NCBI RefSeq assembly: GCF_016428755.1
Contig: NZ_JAELTI010000032.1
Span: 1-49,635 of the forward strand
Origin: Allobosea sp. ASV33
GTDB taxonomy: Bacteria; Pseudomonadota; Alphaproteobacteria; Rhizobiales; Beijerinckiaceae
Direction of reading: 5' to 3'
DNA length: 49,635 bases
The notes under the pieces: model-generated
What the model saw: the letters and a program-made list of their open reading frames with translations, nothing else
Told to the model about the DNA's origin: nothing
The model's database searches: none
In this document: piece after piece, positions 22,828 to 31,399 of the stretch
Layout of the letters: every line of letters starts with the position of its first letter
How positions within the stretch are numbered: the first letter of the stretch is position 1
Program-made: the position numbers and the translations under genes

Positions 22828-24266
22828 GGTGAAACCTCCTGAAAACTAGGGCGGCGCAAATGCCAGCCCGTGGCGCGTTCATAGGTGTGCCCAATGCGGA
22901 GAACCGAGGCCTCGTCGAAGGGGCGCCCGGCAATCTGCAGCGAGATCGGGAGGCCCGAGGACGAGAAGCCGCATGGGATGACGAGCGCAGGCAGGCCGGT
23001 CACGCTGAAGGGCATCGTCATCGGGTGCTTTTGGCCGGGCGAGCCGGCTGCGGGATCGGCGCGGTCGGCCAGCGTCGCCCAGCCTGGGGTCAGCAAGGCA
23101 TCGAACCGGTCGAAATGCGCCATGGTCCGCTTCGCCAGCTCGCTCCGCTGCCTCTGCGCCCGGACATAGTCCTGCGCCGACAGGAGGGCTCCGGTCATGA
23201 TGCGCGTGCGCGGGAGCTTCCCGAAATCGCCGGGGCGCGCCTTGATCTCTCGTTCGTGGATCGCAAACATCTCCGCATGCGAGATAGCGACTTTGGTAGC
23301 GACGAAATCCTCCAGCGGATCGAGCGCTATCTCCTCGATCTCGGCGCCGAGCGAAGCCAGGCGTTCGGCAGCCTCGTCCACCGCTTTCACGATTTCCGGA
23401 TCGGCGACATCGGCATACCAGTGCCGGACGAGGCCGAGGCGCAGCCCGCGAATGTCCTCCGACAAGGCAGCGGCGTAGCGTGGCACGGGCTCGTCGATCG
23501 ATCCGATGCTCTCGGGATCATGGCCGGCGACGACCTCCAGCATCAGCGCGCAATCCTCGACAGTACGCGCCAGCGGGCCGGCCGTATCGAAGGTGTAGCC
23601 GTGCGGATAAACTCCGCTGCGGCTGACCCGGCCATAGGTCGGCTTGAGGCCGGCGAGCCCGCAGGAGGCCGACGGGAAGCGGATCGAGCCGCCGCTATCG
23701 GTGCCGAGCGAGCAGGGGACGAGGCCGGCCGCGACCGCCGCGCCACAGCCGCTCGACGAGCCGCCCGGAAGATGGTCCCGGTTCCAGGGATTGCGCGTCA
23801 TCGGCCAGGGCAGATCCAAGGATGGACCGGTGACGGCGAATTCCCAGCAGGCGGTCTTCCCGATGAGGATGCCCCCGGCCGCATTCACGCGTTCGATCAC
23901 CGCTGCGCTCGTGGCCGGAACACGCTCGGCATGGACGCGCGAGTTCGATGTCGTCCGGATACCTGCGGTATCGATATTGTCCTTGGCGGAGAACGGAATG
24001 CCGTGGAGCGGGCCACGGTCAATTCCGGAGGCGATCTCCTCGTCGGCGATCCGGGCGCGGGAGAGCGCATGCTCTTCCGCAATGGTGAGGAAGCTGAAGA
24101 TTCCGGGATCCCGTTCCCGGATCCGCGCGATACAGGCTTGCGTTAAGGCCTCGGCCGATACCTCGCCCGCTCTCAAGGCGCGGCCGATTCCGGCGATGCC
24201 GCGGTCCAGCACCGGCGCCTCCGTGGCGGGTGGCTTGGCGCGGTCATGTTGGGCGGTGATCATCAT
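22824..24266 (-). CDS. Amidase (amidase signature family)
   Basis: A 480-residue serine hydrolase of the amidase signature family. The Ser-cisSer-Lys triad is visible: Lys95 in PFSAKDNIDTAG, the cis-Ser in HLPGGSSSGCGAAVAAG and the nucleophile in SLGTDSGGSIRFPS. It hydrolyses an amide or carbamoyl bond in the cytoplasm. The style is AtzE-like and it has the matching small partner gene overlapping its stop. Two ATGs (24266, 24263) are possible starts. A LysR gene lies 107 bases upstream on the same strand, and the palindrome at 24307-24320 sits 41 bases upstream of the start. Substrate unknown; it may release a carboxylic acid that feeds the CoA pathway. Confidence 0.9.
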   Translation of the reverse strand: MMITAQHDRAKPPATEAPVLDRGIAGIGRALRAGEVSAEALTQACIARIRERDPGIFSFLTIAEEHALSRARIADEEIASGIDRGPLHGIPFSAKDNIDTAGIRTTSNSRVHAERVPATSAAVIERVNAAGGILIGKTACWEFAVTGPSLDLPWPMTRNPWNRDHLPGGSSSGCGAAVAAGLVPCSLGTDSGGSIRFPSASCGLAGLKPTYGRVSRSGVYPHGYTFDTAGPLARTVEDCALMLEVVAGHDPESIGSIDEPVPRYAAALSEDIRGLRLGLVRHWYADVADPEIVKAVDEAAERLASLGAEIEEIALDPLEDFVATKVAISHAEMFAIHEREIKARPGDFGKLPRTRIMTGALLSAQDYVRAQRQRSELAKRTMAHFDRFDALLTPGWATLADRADPAAGSPGQKHPMTMPFSVTGLPALVIPCGFSSSGLPISLQIAGRPFDEASVLRIGHTYERATGWHLRRPSFQEVSP

Positions 24267-24306
24267 CGATCCCTCTCTGCAGCTCAGTCAAAGGGCAGGC
24301 GTAGAA

Positions 24307-24320
24307 CAATCGATTGTTTG
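24307..24320. promoter_or_regulatory. Candidate operator upstream of the amidase
   Basis: CAATC-GATT-GTTTG, a weaker member of the C(A/T)AAC-N4-GTT(A/T)G set. The inner ACAATCGATTGT is itself a perfect palindrome. Confidence 0.4.
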
Positions 24321-24373
24321 AATAACAAGCCGTAGCGGATGCTGTCGCAGTTTCCATTTCCGGCTATGGCGCT

Positions 24374-25354
24374 TCACGCAAGCGAGGCGACGAGATCGTG
24401 GCGCTGGATCAGTTCGCTCAGGATGGTGCCGAGCAGTTTCTCAACCGCGAGACTTGCCGCGCTGACCTCTCGGCCGGGCTTGCGCACGACATAGGCGGTT
24501 CGCTGCATCTTGGGATTTGCGATCGGTACCAGCTTGAGCTCGCCGCGCACGACCTCCTCCATCACCGCAGCATGCGACAGGATCGTATGGGCGCTGGCGC
24601 GCGAGACGATCGAGACGATGTGGCGCAGTGCGTCGATTTCGAGGGCAACGTCGAGCTGGACGTTCTGGGCCTTGGCATAGCGCTCGATCAGCTCGCGCAG
24701 GCCATGGAGCCGGCTTGGCAGGACGAGCGGAATCTGGGCGAGAGAGGCGAACTCGACCGGGGCGAGGAGAGGGCCGTCCGAGGGCGGCGATGCCGCCCAG
24801 TTGTCGGGCGCGGTGACGAGGAAGAGCTCTTCCTTGAGCAGGGGCTTCACGTCGAGATGGGCACAGTTGAGACCCTGATAGACGATGCCTATGTCGATGT
24901 GCTCTTCCTCCACCCAGTTGAGCACATAGCCCGACATCGACTCCGCGATGCGCAGCTTCACGTCGGGCAATTCCTGCCGGACGGTTTCGGCCAAGGGCAC
25001 GCTGAGCAGCAGGGCGATCGACGGCGGGAAGCCGATTACGACGGAGCCCTTGGCCTCGCCGCCGAGCTGGGCGACATCGGTCAGCGCCTGATCGACGCTC
25101 TCAATGATGGCCTGGCCGCGATTGGCGAAGAGGCGTCCGGCATCCGTGAGCTGGATGCCGCGATTGCCGCGGATCAGGAGCTGCACCATCAGCGCGTCTT
25201 CAAGGCGGGCCAGCATCTCGGAGAGCGAAGGTTGCGACAGAGCCAGCCGCGCCGCGGCGGCCGAGATCGAGCCGGTTTCGGCGACCGTCACGAAATAGCG
25301 GATCTGGCGAAGGTCCACCGATGATTTCGGCTTGCGCATGTGTTCGCTGTCCAA
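24374..25354 (-). CDS. LysR-family transcriptional regulator
   Basis: A 326-residue LTTR. The wHTH is at residues about 14-72: LRQIRYFVTVAETGSISAAA, RLALSQPSLSEMLARLEDAL and LTDAGRLFANRGQ. The effector domain (SVVIGFPPSIALLLSVPLAE, LVTAPDNWAASP, LVLPSRLHGLRELIERYAKA) resembles the Nac/CynR-like group. It lies between the cupin and amidase genes, all on the minus strand, so it is probably co-transcribed with what it controls. ATG 25339 (MRKPKS) is an alternative start. Confidence 0.9.
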   Translation of the reverse strand: MDSEHMRKPKSSVDLRQIRYFVTVAETGSISAAAARLALSQPSLSEMLARLEDALMVQLLIRGNRGIQLTDAGRLFANRGQAIIESVDQALTDVAQLGGEAKGSVVIGFPPSIALLLSVPLAETVRQELPDVKLRIAESMSGYVLNWVEEEHIDIGIVYQGLNCAHLDVKPLLKEELFLVTAPDNWAASPPSDGPLLAPVEFASLAQIPLVLPSRLHGLRELIERYAKAQNVQLDVALEIDALRHIVSIVSRASAHTILSHAAVMEEVVRGELKLVPIANPKMQRTAYVVRKPGREVSAASLAVEKLLGTILSELIQRHDLVASLA

Positions 25355-25419
25355 TGCCTGTGCCGTGGCCGACTATGCCGGGCGCGGTCGATGGCTCCTG
25401 GGGAGGCGCGCGGCGCCCC

Positions 25420-25791
25420 TCAGAGCTTTGCGTCTTCGTAGTACTGCACTTCGAGAAGGACGCAGCCGCCCTCCGAGCGGATCGGGCCGTGCGGCGTGCC
25501 CGGTGGGCGGAAGACATAGGCCTGTTCGGCGAAGGCCCCGAAGCCTTCCGCCTCGCGGACGCCGCGGATATCGCCACTGATCAGCATCGCCTCCTCAAAG
25601 TAATCGTGGACCAGCGCCTGCTGCGTCTCGACGCCGGGGCCGAAGCGGACGAGCCGGGTCCGGCGGCCGGTCTTCCGCGCCTCGTCGAACGTGCTCGACA
25701 GGGTCAGAACCTCCAGCCCGGGAAAGCCGGGCAGGGCCTCCCAGACCAGCGCTGCGATCGGGGTGAGCGTGTCGACGGCAGGTTTCGCCAT
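25420..25791 (-). CDS. Small cupin-domain protein
   Basis: A 123-residue single-domain cupin. LVRFGPGVETQQALVHDYFE and AMLISGDIRGV make the first motif with a His/Glu-type metal site. YVFRPPGTPHGPIRSEGG and VLLEVQYYED make the second, with the conserved PPGTPHGP. Similar proteins are ChrR-like or DUF4437-like cupins of unclear role; metal binding is likely, an enzymatic role unproven. GGGAGGGAAGAACC precedes the ATG. It lies between the ABC-type binding protein gene and the LysR gene and is probably in their operon. Confidence 0.8.
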   Translation of the reverse strand: MAKPAVDTLTPIAALVWEALPGFPGLEVLTLSSTFDEARKTGRRTRLVRFGPGVETQQALVHDYFEEAMLISGDIRGVREAEGFGAFAEQAYVFRPPGTPHGPIRSEGGCVLLEVQYYEDAKL

Positions 25792-25853
25792 GGTTCTTCC
25801 CTCCCTCTCCGGCAGAGACGCAGCGAGGCCAAAGCTCGCCGCATCGGCTCTCG

Positions 25854-27059
25854 TCACTTCTTGACCAGGGGGCAGTCGCTTTCGCTGAGCGGGCGGAAGG
25901 CCTTCTCTCCCGGGATGACCACGACCTGCTTCAGGAGATCCCACGGACCCTTCGACTCCGCCGGCGTCTTGACCTGGACGAGATAGGTGTCGTGCACCAT
26001 GCGGCCGTCCTCGCGCAGCTTGCCGTTCCTGGCGAACATGTCGTTGACCGGCAGTTCGCGCATCTTGGCCATGACGGCGGAGGATTCGTCGGTGCCGGCG
26101 GCCTGGACCGCCTTGAGGTAATGCGTCACCGCCGAGTAGACGCCGGCCTGGCTGTCGTTCGGCGCCGCACCGTGACGCTTCAGGAAGCGCTCGGACCAGG
26201 CCTTGGCTTCCGGGCTCTGGTCCGGGAAGAAGCCGGTCGCGAAGACGGTGCCCTGAGCCAGTTCGAGGCCGATCGCCTTTATGTCGGTGAGGAAGGCGAC
26301 GATGGCGACGAGCTTCTGCCCGCCCGCATCGATGCCGAATTCATGCGCCTGCTTCACCGCCGTGATCAGGTCGGAGCCGGCATTGCCGAGCGCAATGTAC
26401 TTGGCGCCCGAGCCTTGCGCCTTGAGCAGGAAGGCGGACATGTCCGGGCTGTTCAGCGGGTGCTTGACCGTGCCGACGACCTGGGCGCCCAGCGGGATGA
26501 TGAAGCGCTCGGTCGCCTTCTGCAGGGACTCGCCGGCGATGTTGTCCATCACCATGAAGAACCATTTGTCGCCGGGCTGCCTGGTGAGCGCCAGCGCGAG
26601 CGTCTTGCCGGCGGAATAGCTGTCATAGACCCAATGGACGCCGGTCGGGGAGCATTGCGCACCGGTGGCGAGCTCGGGCGCGCCGGTGGCGATCATCGTG
26701 ATCTTCTTCTTCTCCTTCGCCAGCCCCTGGACGGCCAGCGCCACGGCGGAGTTGGGGAGATCGACGATCATGTCGACGCCGTCCGTGTCGAACCAGCCGC
26801 GCGCGATCGCCGAGGCGACATCAGGTTTCTGCTGGTGATCGGCCGAGATCATGGCGATCGGCTTGCCCAGCACCTGGCCGCCGAAATCCTCAATCGCCAT
26901 CTGGGCGGCCGTGACCGAGCCCTTGCCGGAAACGTCGGAATAGGTGCCGGCCATGTCGGTCAGCACGCCGATCTTGACTGCGCCGTCCGACGATTGCGCC
27001 AGAGCCGACGAAGCGAGGGCTATGGCGGCCGTCGTCACCAGAAGCATCTTCCTGATCAT
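25854..27059 (-). CDS. ABC transporter substrate-binding protein (branched-chain amino acid type)
   Basis: A 401-residue periplasmic binding protein of the LivJ/HAAT family. A Sec signal peptide ends near ALAQSS (residues 1-21). The mature part starts VKIGVLTDMAGTYSDVSGKG and contains VDMIVDLPNSAVALAVQGLA, HWVYDSYSAGKTLALALTRQ and VYSAVTHYLKAVQAAGT. The subgroup is often linked to aromatic or acyl substrates rather than amino acids, but no ligand can be assigned. No permease or ATPase genes are nearby, so it must share a transporter encoded elsewhere. GGGGAGGGAACC precedes the ATG at 27059. Confidence 0.9.
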   Translation of the reverse strand: MIRKMLLVTTAAIALASSALAQSSDGAVKIGVLTDMAGTYSDVSGKGSVTAAQMAIEDFGGQVLGKPIAMISADHQQKPDVASAIARGWFDTDGVDMIVDLPNSAVALAVQGLAKEKKKITMIATGAPELATGAQCSPTGVHWVYDSYSAGKTLALALTRQPGDKWFFMVMDNIAGESLQKATERFIIPLGAQVVGTVKHPLNSPDMSAFLLKAQGSGAKYIALGNAGSDLITAVKQAHEFGIDAGGQKLVAIVAFLTDIKAIGLELAQGTVFATGFFPDQSPEAKAWSERFLKRHGAAPNDSQAGVYSAVTHYLKAVQAAGTDESSAVMAKMRELPVNDMFARNGKLREDGRMVHDTYLVQVKTPAESKGPWDLLKQVVVIPGEKAFRPLSESDCPLVKK

Positions 27060-27157
27060 GGTTCCCTCCCCAGGGCATCCTGTCCGGCGGATTATGCGGT
27101 GCCGGTCCGGCGGAGCCCCGATCCGCGTTTCCATGGGGCAATTCGTTCGGCGTCGTT

Positions 27158-28393
27158 TCAGCCGGCGAGCGAGCGGGCGCGGGCCGGTTCTTCCGCCAGG
27201 CTGATCACGCCATCATCGCGCAACGCGTCGACCTCCATGTTGCTGAAGCCGGCGCCGCGCAGAACCTCGCGGGCGCCCTGGCCGAGTGCCGGGGCGGCGT
27301 TGCTCGCAGGCAGGTCGCCCGCCATCCGGAACGGCAGGAGAAAGGGTAGCTGCTGGGCAAGGCCGGCTCCGCTTTCCCAATCGAGGAAGCCGTTCTCCCG
27401 GTTCTGCGGCTCGGCGAGCGCCTCGGCCGGCGACAGGATGGGGCTGCACGGAATGCGGGCGGAGCGCAGGGTCGCCAGGCATTCGGCGCTGCTGCGCCCG
27501 CGGCACCAGTCCTTCATGAAGGCGCTGAGCACCGCGCCATGCTCGCCGCGGCCGATATCGTCGGCGAAGCGGGGATCATCAAGCAGATGCGGAGCGCCGA
27601 CGATCAGCGTCCAGCGCTCGAACATCTGCTGGCCGATCACCTGCACGATGATCCAGCCGTCGCTGGTCGCGAAGATGTCGGAGGGACCGGCGATCGGGCT
27701 ACGATTGCCGATCGGCGTCCGGCTACGCTGCCCGGATGCCTCTTCGATCAGGATCGGGTTCATCATGGTCAGTGCGGTGCTGAGCAGCGAGGTCTGCACC
27801 TCCTGCCCGCGGCCCGTGCGGCTGTGCTCGTGGATCGCGGCCAGCGTCGCGAAGGCCGAAGCCAGCGCGGTACCGTAGTCGACATAGGAGACGGCGGCGC
27901 GGAAGGGCTGGTCCTCCCAGCCGCTGAGATGGATCGCGCCGCTCATCGCCTGGCCGGTGCCGTCGAAGCCGATGCTGTCGCGCTGCGGGCCGCCTTCACC
28001 ATAGGCGGTGATGTTGGTGAGGATGATGTCGTGCTTGAGCCGGCGCAGCGCCTCGTAGTCGAGCCCGACCTTGGCCAGCGTCTTCGGCACCATGTTGGCG
28101 ATGACGACATCGGCGTTGCGGACGAGCCGATGCGTGACCTCGGTCGCGCGGGGATGGCGCAGGTCGATCGGCAGCGAGCGCTTGTTCCGGTTGACGTGGA
28201 GGTACATCGCGCCCGCCTCGGGGCTGACCGGCATGACGAAGCGGTCGTCATTGCCCTCCGGCGGCTCGACCCGGATCACCTCGGCGCCAAGCGCGCCGAG
28301 CAGCGAGGCGCAATAGGGCGCCGCGATATAGCGCCCGAAATCGAGAACGCGAATGCCGGCAAGGGTGCCTTCCGTCATGTCAGTCACTTTCAT
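27158..28393 (-). CDS. Class III CoA-transferase (CaiB/BaiF family)
   Basis: A 411-residue family III CoA-transferase. LAGIRVLDFGRYIAAPYCAS, LGAEVIRVEPPEGNDDRF, YLHVNRNKRSLPIDLRHPRA and the catalytic-Asp region AAVSYVDYGTALASAFATLA are typical. It transfers CoA between a donor thioester and an acid. The start is uncertain. ATG 28393 follows a palindrome (28397-28412) by only 3 bases and has no ribosome site. ATG 28378 (MTEGTLAG) fits the family start at least as well. It is divergent from the aldehyde dehydrogenase gene. Downstream on the same strand come the binding protein, cupin, LysR and amidase genes. Confidence 0.9.
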   Translation of the reverse strand: MKVTDMTEGTLAGIRVLDFGRYIAAPYCASLLGALGAEVIRVEPPEGNDDRFVMPVSPEAGAMYLHVNRNKRSLPIDLRHPRATEVTHRLVRNADVVIANMVPKTLAKVGLDYEALRRLKHDIILTNITAYGEGGPQRDSIGFDGTGQAMSGAIHLSGWEDQPFRAAVSYVDYGTALASAFATLAAIHEHSRTGRGQEVQTSLLSTALTMMNPILIEEASGQRSRTPIGNRSPIAGPSDIFATSDGWIIVQVIGQQMFERWTLIVGAPHLLDDPRFADDIGRGEHGAVLSAFMKDWCRGRSSAECLATLRSARIPCSPILSPAEALAEPQNRENGFLDWESGAGLAQQLPFLLPFRMAGDLPASNAAPALGQGAREVLRGAGFSNMEVDALRDDGVISLAEEPARARSLAG

Positions 28394-28396
28394 CTG

Positions 28397-28412
28397 TCTA
28401 ACGTATGTTAGA
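28397..28412. promoter_or_regulatory. Candidate operator TCTAAC-GTAT-GTTAGA
   Basis: Palindrome with 6-bp arms and a 4-base spacer, ending 3 bases from the likely CoA-transferase start codon. It is the best-formed member of the C(A/T)AAC-N4-GTT(A/T)G set in the window. Its position would block transcription or initiation directly. Confidence 0.6.
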
Positions 28413-28565
28413 TCACAACCGTCCGGCGACGTCCAGATGCGATGGAAGGTGCTCCTGTGACGGTGTTTTCGTCGAGGGGCACGCTTTGCATTGAGTAGCG
28501 GAGAGCCGTGCCCGGGGTGCTCGCCATGGCCGCGGCAGGGCACGGAAAGGCGATTGCTATTTGAA

Positions 28566-28575
28566 CTAACGTTAG
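28566..28575. promoter_or_regulatory. Candidate operator CTAACGTTAG
   Basis: Perfect 10-bp palindrome with the same half-sites as 28397-28412 but no spacer, in front of the aldehyde dehydrogenase gene. Confidence 0.45.
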
Positions 28576-28704
28576 ATTATTATCAGTCATAGAGAGAGAT
28601 CCGAGGGGCGTCCTTTTTTGTCTGACCCCGAAACGGTTCCGGGATTCGTTTCATCGGTGCTGGCGAATGGCTTCGGCCGGCACCTGGAAACGCAAAAGGG
28701 AGGG

Positions 28705-30180
28705 ATGATGCGCGTGGCCAGGACCATCGAACTCAGGGAGCCGCTGCGGCTCTATATCGACGGTGCCTGGGTCGAGCCCTCGACCTCCGCGACGATCGAC
28801 GTCCTGAACTGCGCGACCGAAGAGGTCGTCGCAACGGTAGCGCAGGCTTCGTCGGTGGATATGCGGCGAGCGGTTGCGGCGGCGCGCAAGGCCTTCGACG
28901 AGGGCCCCTGGACGCGCATGACTCCGTTGGAACGAGCGGGTTACCTCGAAGCGTTCGCTGATCGACTGCAGGCCCGGAACGACGAGTTCGCCCGTGGCTG
29001 GTCGATCGAGACGGGAATCGTCTACAAGATCGCGCAGCCGCGCATCGGCCTCTTCCTCGCCGGGGCTTTTCGGCAATATGCCGCCATGGCGTCGACCTAT
29101 GGGTTCAGCGAGGAGCATCGTTCGCTGACCGGCCACAAGGCCCAGAAGGTTCGCGAGCCCGTCGGCGTCGTCGCCGTCATCATCCCCTGGAACGGGCCAG
29201 CCGCGCTTTTGGCCTACAAGGTTGCCCCCGCGCTGCTCGCAGGCTGCACCGTCGTCGTCAAGCCGCCGCTGGAAGCGCCGACCTCCGCCCATCTCTTCGC
29301 CGAGATCGCCGATGAGATCGGCTTGCCGCCCGGCGTCTTCAACGTGATTCCGGCGGACCGGGACGTTTCGGACGAGATGGTCCGCAATTCCGATGTCGAC
29401 AAGATCACCTTCACGGGCTCGACGGTGGTGGGCCAGCGGATCGCCTCGGCGGCCGGAGAGCGGATCGCCCGCGTCACGCTGGAGCTCGGCGGCAAATCGC
29501 CGGCGCTGGTGCTCGACGACTATGATGTCGAGACCGCGGCGAAGACGATCGGAGCCGGCTATTTCAGCTACATGACGGGCCAGGTCTGCCACAGCCTGAC
29601 GCGGATCATCGTTCCGCGCGCCAAGCATGACCGCATGGTCGAGGCGCTGGCGGACATCGCAGAGGGCATCGTGATCGGCGATCCCTTCGACTCGGAGACG
29701 CAATCGGGGCCGCTTGCCAATGCGCGCCAGCGCGGCGCGGTCGAGCACTATGTCGCCAAGGGGCTGGACGAGGGCGCGCAGCTTGCGACGGGCGGAAAGC
29801 GCCCCGCGGCGCAGGAACGCGGCTTCTTCTTCGAGCCCACGGTCTTCGGGCGCGTCGACAATGGCGCGACGATCGCGCGCGAAGAGATATTCGGACCGGT
29901 CCTGAGCGTCATTCCCGCCAACGACGAAGCGGATGCGATCCGCATGGCCAACGATACGCCCTTCGGCCTCAACGCCGTCGTCTTCACGAACGACAAGGAG
30001 AGGGCGATGCGCGTGGCCCGGCAGGTCCGGGCCGGCTCGGTCGGGCACAACGCGTCGCGCACGGATTTTTCCATCGGTTTCGGCGGTTTCAAACAGTCTG
30101 GGATCGGCCGCGAGGGCGGGGTCGAGGGGCTGGAGGCCTTCATGGAGTCGAAGACGATCGTCATGGACGAGATGGTCTGA
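28705..30180 (+). CDS. NAD(P)-dependent aldehyde dehydrogenase
   Basis: A 491-residue ALDH-superfamily enzyme that oxidises an aldehyde to its acid. Motifs: YIDGAWVEPSTSATIDVLNC, VGVVAVIIPWNGPAALLAYK, VVVKPPLEAPTSAHLF, ITFTGSTVVGQRIASAAGER, the general base Glu in LELGGKSPALVLDD and the nucleophile in YMTGQVCHSLTRIIVPR. EEIFGPVLSVI and FGGFKQSGIGREGGVEGLEA complete it. AGGGAGGG directly precedes ATGs at 28705 and 28708. Upstream in-frame sequence is not homologous. It is the first gene of a plus-strand unit with two TRAP binding proteins and an amidase. Confidence 0.93.
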   Translation: MMRVARTIELREPLRLYIDGAWVEPSTSATIDVLNCATEEVVATVAQASSVDMRRAVAAARKAFDEGPWTRMTPLERAGYLEAFADRLQARNDEFARGWSIETGIVYKIAQPRIGLFLAGAFRQYAAMASTYGFSEEHRSLTGHKAQKVREPVGVVAVIIPWNGPAALLAYKVAPALLAGCTVVVKPPLEAPTSAHLFAEIADEIGLPPGVFNVIPADRDVSDEMVRNSDVDKITFTGSTVVGQRIASAAGERIARVTLELGGKSPALVLDDYDVETAAKTIGAGYFSYMTGQVCHSLTRIIVPRAKHDRMVEALADIAEGIVIGDPFDSETQSGPLANARQRGAVEHYVAKGLDEGAQLATGGKRPAAQERGFFFEPTVFGRVDNGATIAREEIFGPVLSVIPANDEADAIRMANDTPFGLNAVVFTNDKERAMRVARQVRAGSVGHNASRTDFSIGFGGFKQSGIGREGGVEGLEAFMESKTIVMDEMV

Positions 30181-30245
30181 CGACGGATCGCAGCCACGGA
30201 CACCGAACAAGAAGCATAACGCGTTCGAACATCAGGGAGGATGAC

Positions 30246-31274
30246 ATGTCCAGGACGGGAGCATTGCTGGGTCTGGCCGCCGCGCTGACCATGCTGTCGG
30301 GAGCCGGCCCGGCTTCGGCCCAGACCAAGGTCAAGCTGAAGCTGGTGCACGGCTATCCGGAAACCCATTTCCTCTGGCAGCAGGGCGGCAAGGTCTTCGT
30401 CGACGCCGTGACGGAGGCGACGAGAGGGCAGGTCGAGTTCGAGGTCTATCCGGCCAACCAGCTCGGCAAGGAGCAGTTCAGCGCGCTGTCCACCAATCTC
30501 GCGGAAGTCGGGCTCATCACGCCGGCCAATGCGGGCGGCAAGTTGTCGCTGACCTCCGTGACGGAGCTTCCGGGCCTTTATCAATCATCCTGCGAGGCGA
30601 CCGGCAAGTTCTGGGCGCTGGCCAAGGAGGGCGGGCTCCTGAACGAGAGCGAGTACAAGCCGAACCGGCTGCATGTGATCTATGTCGCGACCGTTCCGCC
30701 CTACAGCCTGATGACGATCTCCAAGGAAACGGCGACGCTGGATGCGCTGAAGGGTCTGAAGATCCGCGTCGCCGGCAGCGCGATGAACAAGACGGTCACG
30801 GCCCTGGGCGGTACGCCGGTGCAGGTCGCAGGCGCCGAGATGTACGACGCGCTCAGCCGCGGCACCGTCGACGGCACGATCTATTCCCGCATGGCGCTCA
30901 ATGCCTACAAACTCGAGCCGCTTCTGAAGTACTCTGTCGACGGCATCCGGCTCGGTTCGGGCAGCGTGGTCATGGCCGTTTCGGAAAGAGCCTGGAAAGC
31001 GCTGCCCGACGATCTCAAGAAGGCCGTGGCGGCTGCCGGCCTCAAGGCCCAGAGACACCTCTGCGAGTATCAGGACGCGCAGGAAGCCAAGGCCAGCAGG
31101 GACCTCGTCGAAAAGAACGGCTGGAAGATGGTCACTCTTCCGCCGGAGCAGGTGAAGCTCTGGGGAGCGCGGGTGGCGGAGGCCAACAAGGCCTGGGCCG
31201 TCGAGCTCGACGGGTCGGGGCGCAAGGGCACGCAGCTTCTGGACGCGTTCACCAAGGCCAACCCGGAGTTCTGA
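30246..31274 (+). CDS. TRAP transporter substrate-binding protein (DctP family), 1
   Basis: A 342-residue periplasmic solute receptor with a Sec signal peptide cleaved near ASA-QT (residue 25). DctP-type segments: VKLKLVHGYPETHFLWQQGG, VEFEVYPANQLGKEQF, LKGLKIRVAGSAMNKTVTAL (with the conserved Arg that binds the ligand carboxylate) and LSRGTVDGTIYSRMALN. The mature protein has just two Cys, in QSSCEATGK and RHLCEYQD, shared with the other three TRAP receptors in this window. No DctQ/DctM genes are near. Ligand unknown, probably an organic acid. Confidence 0.92.
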   Translation: MSRTGALLGLAAALTMLSGAGPASAQTKVKLKLVHGYPETHFLWQQGGKVFVDAVTEATRGQVEFEVYPANQLGKEQFSALSTNLAEVGLITPANAGGKLSLTSVTELPGLYQSSCEATGKFWALAKEGGLLNESEYKPNRLHVIYVATVPPYSLMTISKETATLDALKGLKIRVAGSAMNKTVTALGGTPVQVAGAEMYDALSRGTVDGTIYSRMALNAYKLEPLLKYSVDGIRLGSGSVVMAVSERAWKALPDDLKKAVAAAGLKAQRHLCEYQDAQEAKASRDLVEKNGWKMVTLPPEQVKLWGARVAEANKAWAVELDGSGRKGTQLLDAFTKANPEF

Positions 31275-31279
31275 GCATC

Positions 31280-31324
31280 CCGACGGACCCTGCCGCTCTG
31301 GTGAGCAGAGGGGCTGTCCGTCGG
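31280..31324 (+). terminator. Stem-loop between two TRAP receptor genes
   Basis: CCGACGGAC (31280-31288) pairs with GTCCGTCGG (31316-31324); the loop holds a second small stem (CTCTG/CAGAG). CTCTTT follows. It lies 5 bases after the first receptor gene and probably acts as a terminator or mRNA-stabilising hairpin. Confidence 0.5.
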
Positions 31325-31399
31325 CTCTTTGCCGCCGCCATCAAGCCTGGATCTGCCGGCCGGGAATGGCCGGAAAGCCAAGACAATCGGGAGGATTAC

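Larger units (their letters stand above)
28394..28704. other. Divergent regulatory region, CoA-transferase / aldehyde dehydrogenase
   Basis: 311 bases without a gene. Two CTAAC/GTTAG palindromes flank the region (28397-28412 and 28566-28575), and the stretch around 28560-28590 is AT-rich, as expected for promoters. Confidence 0.6.
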
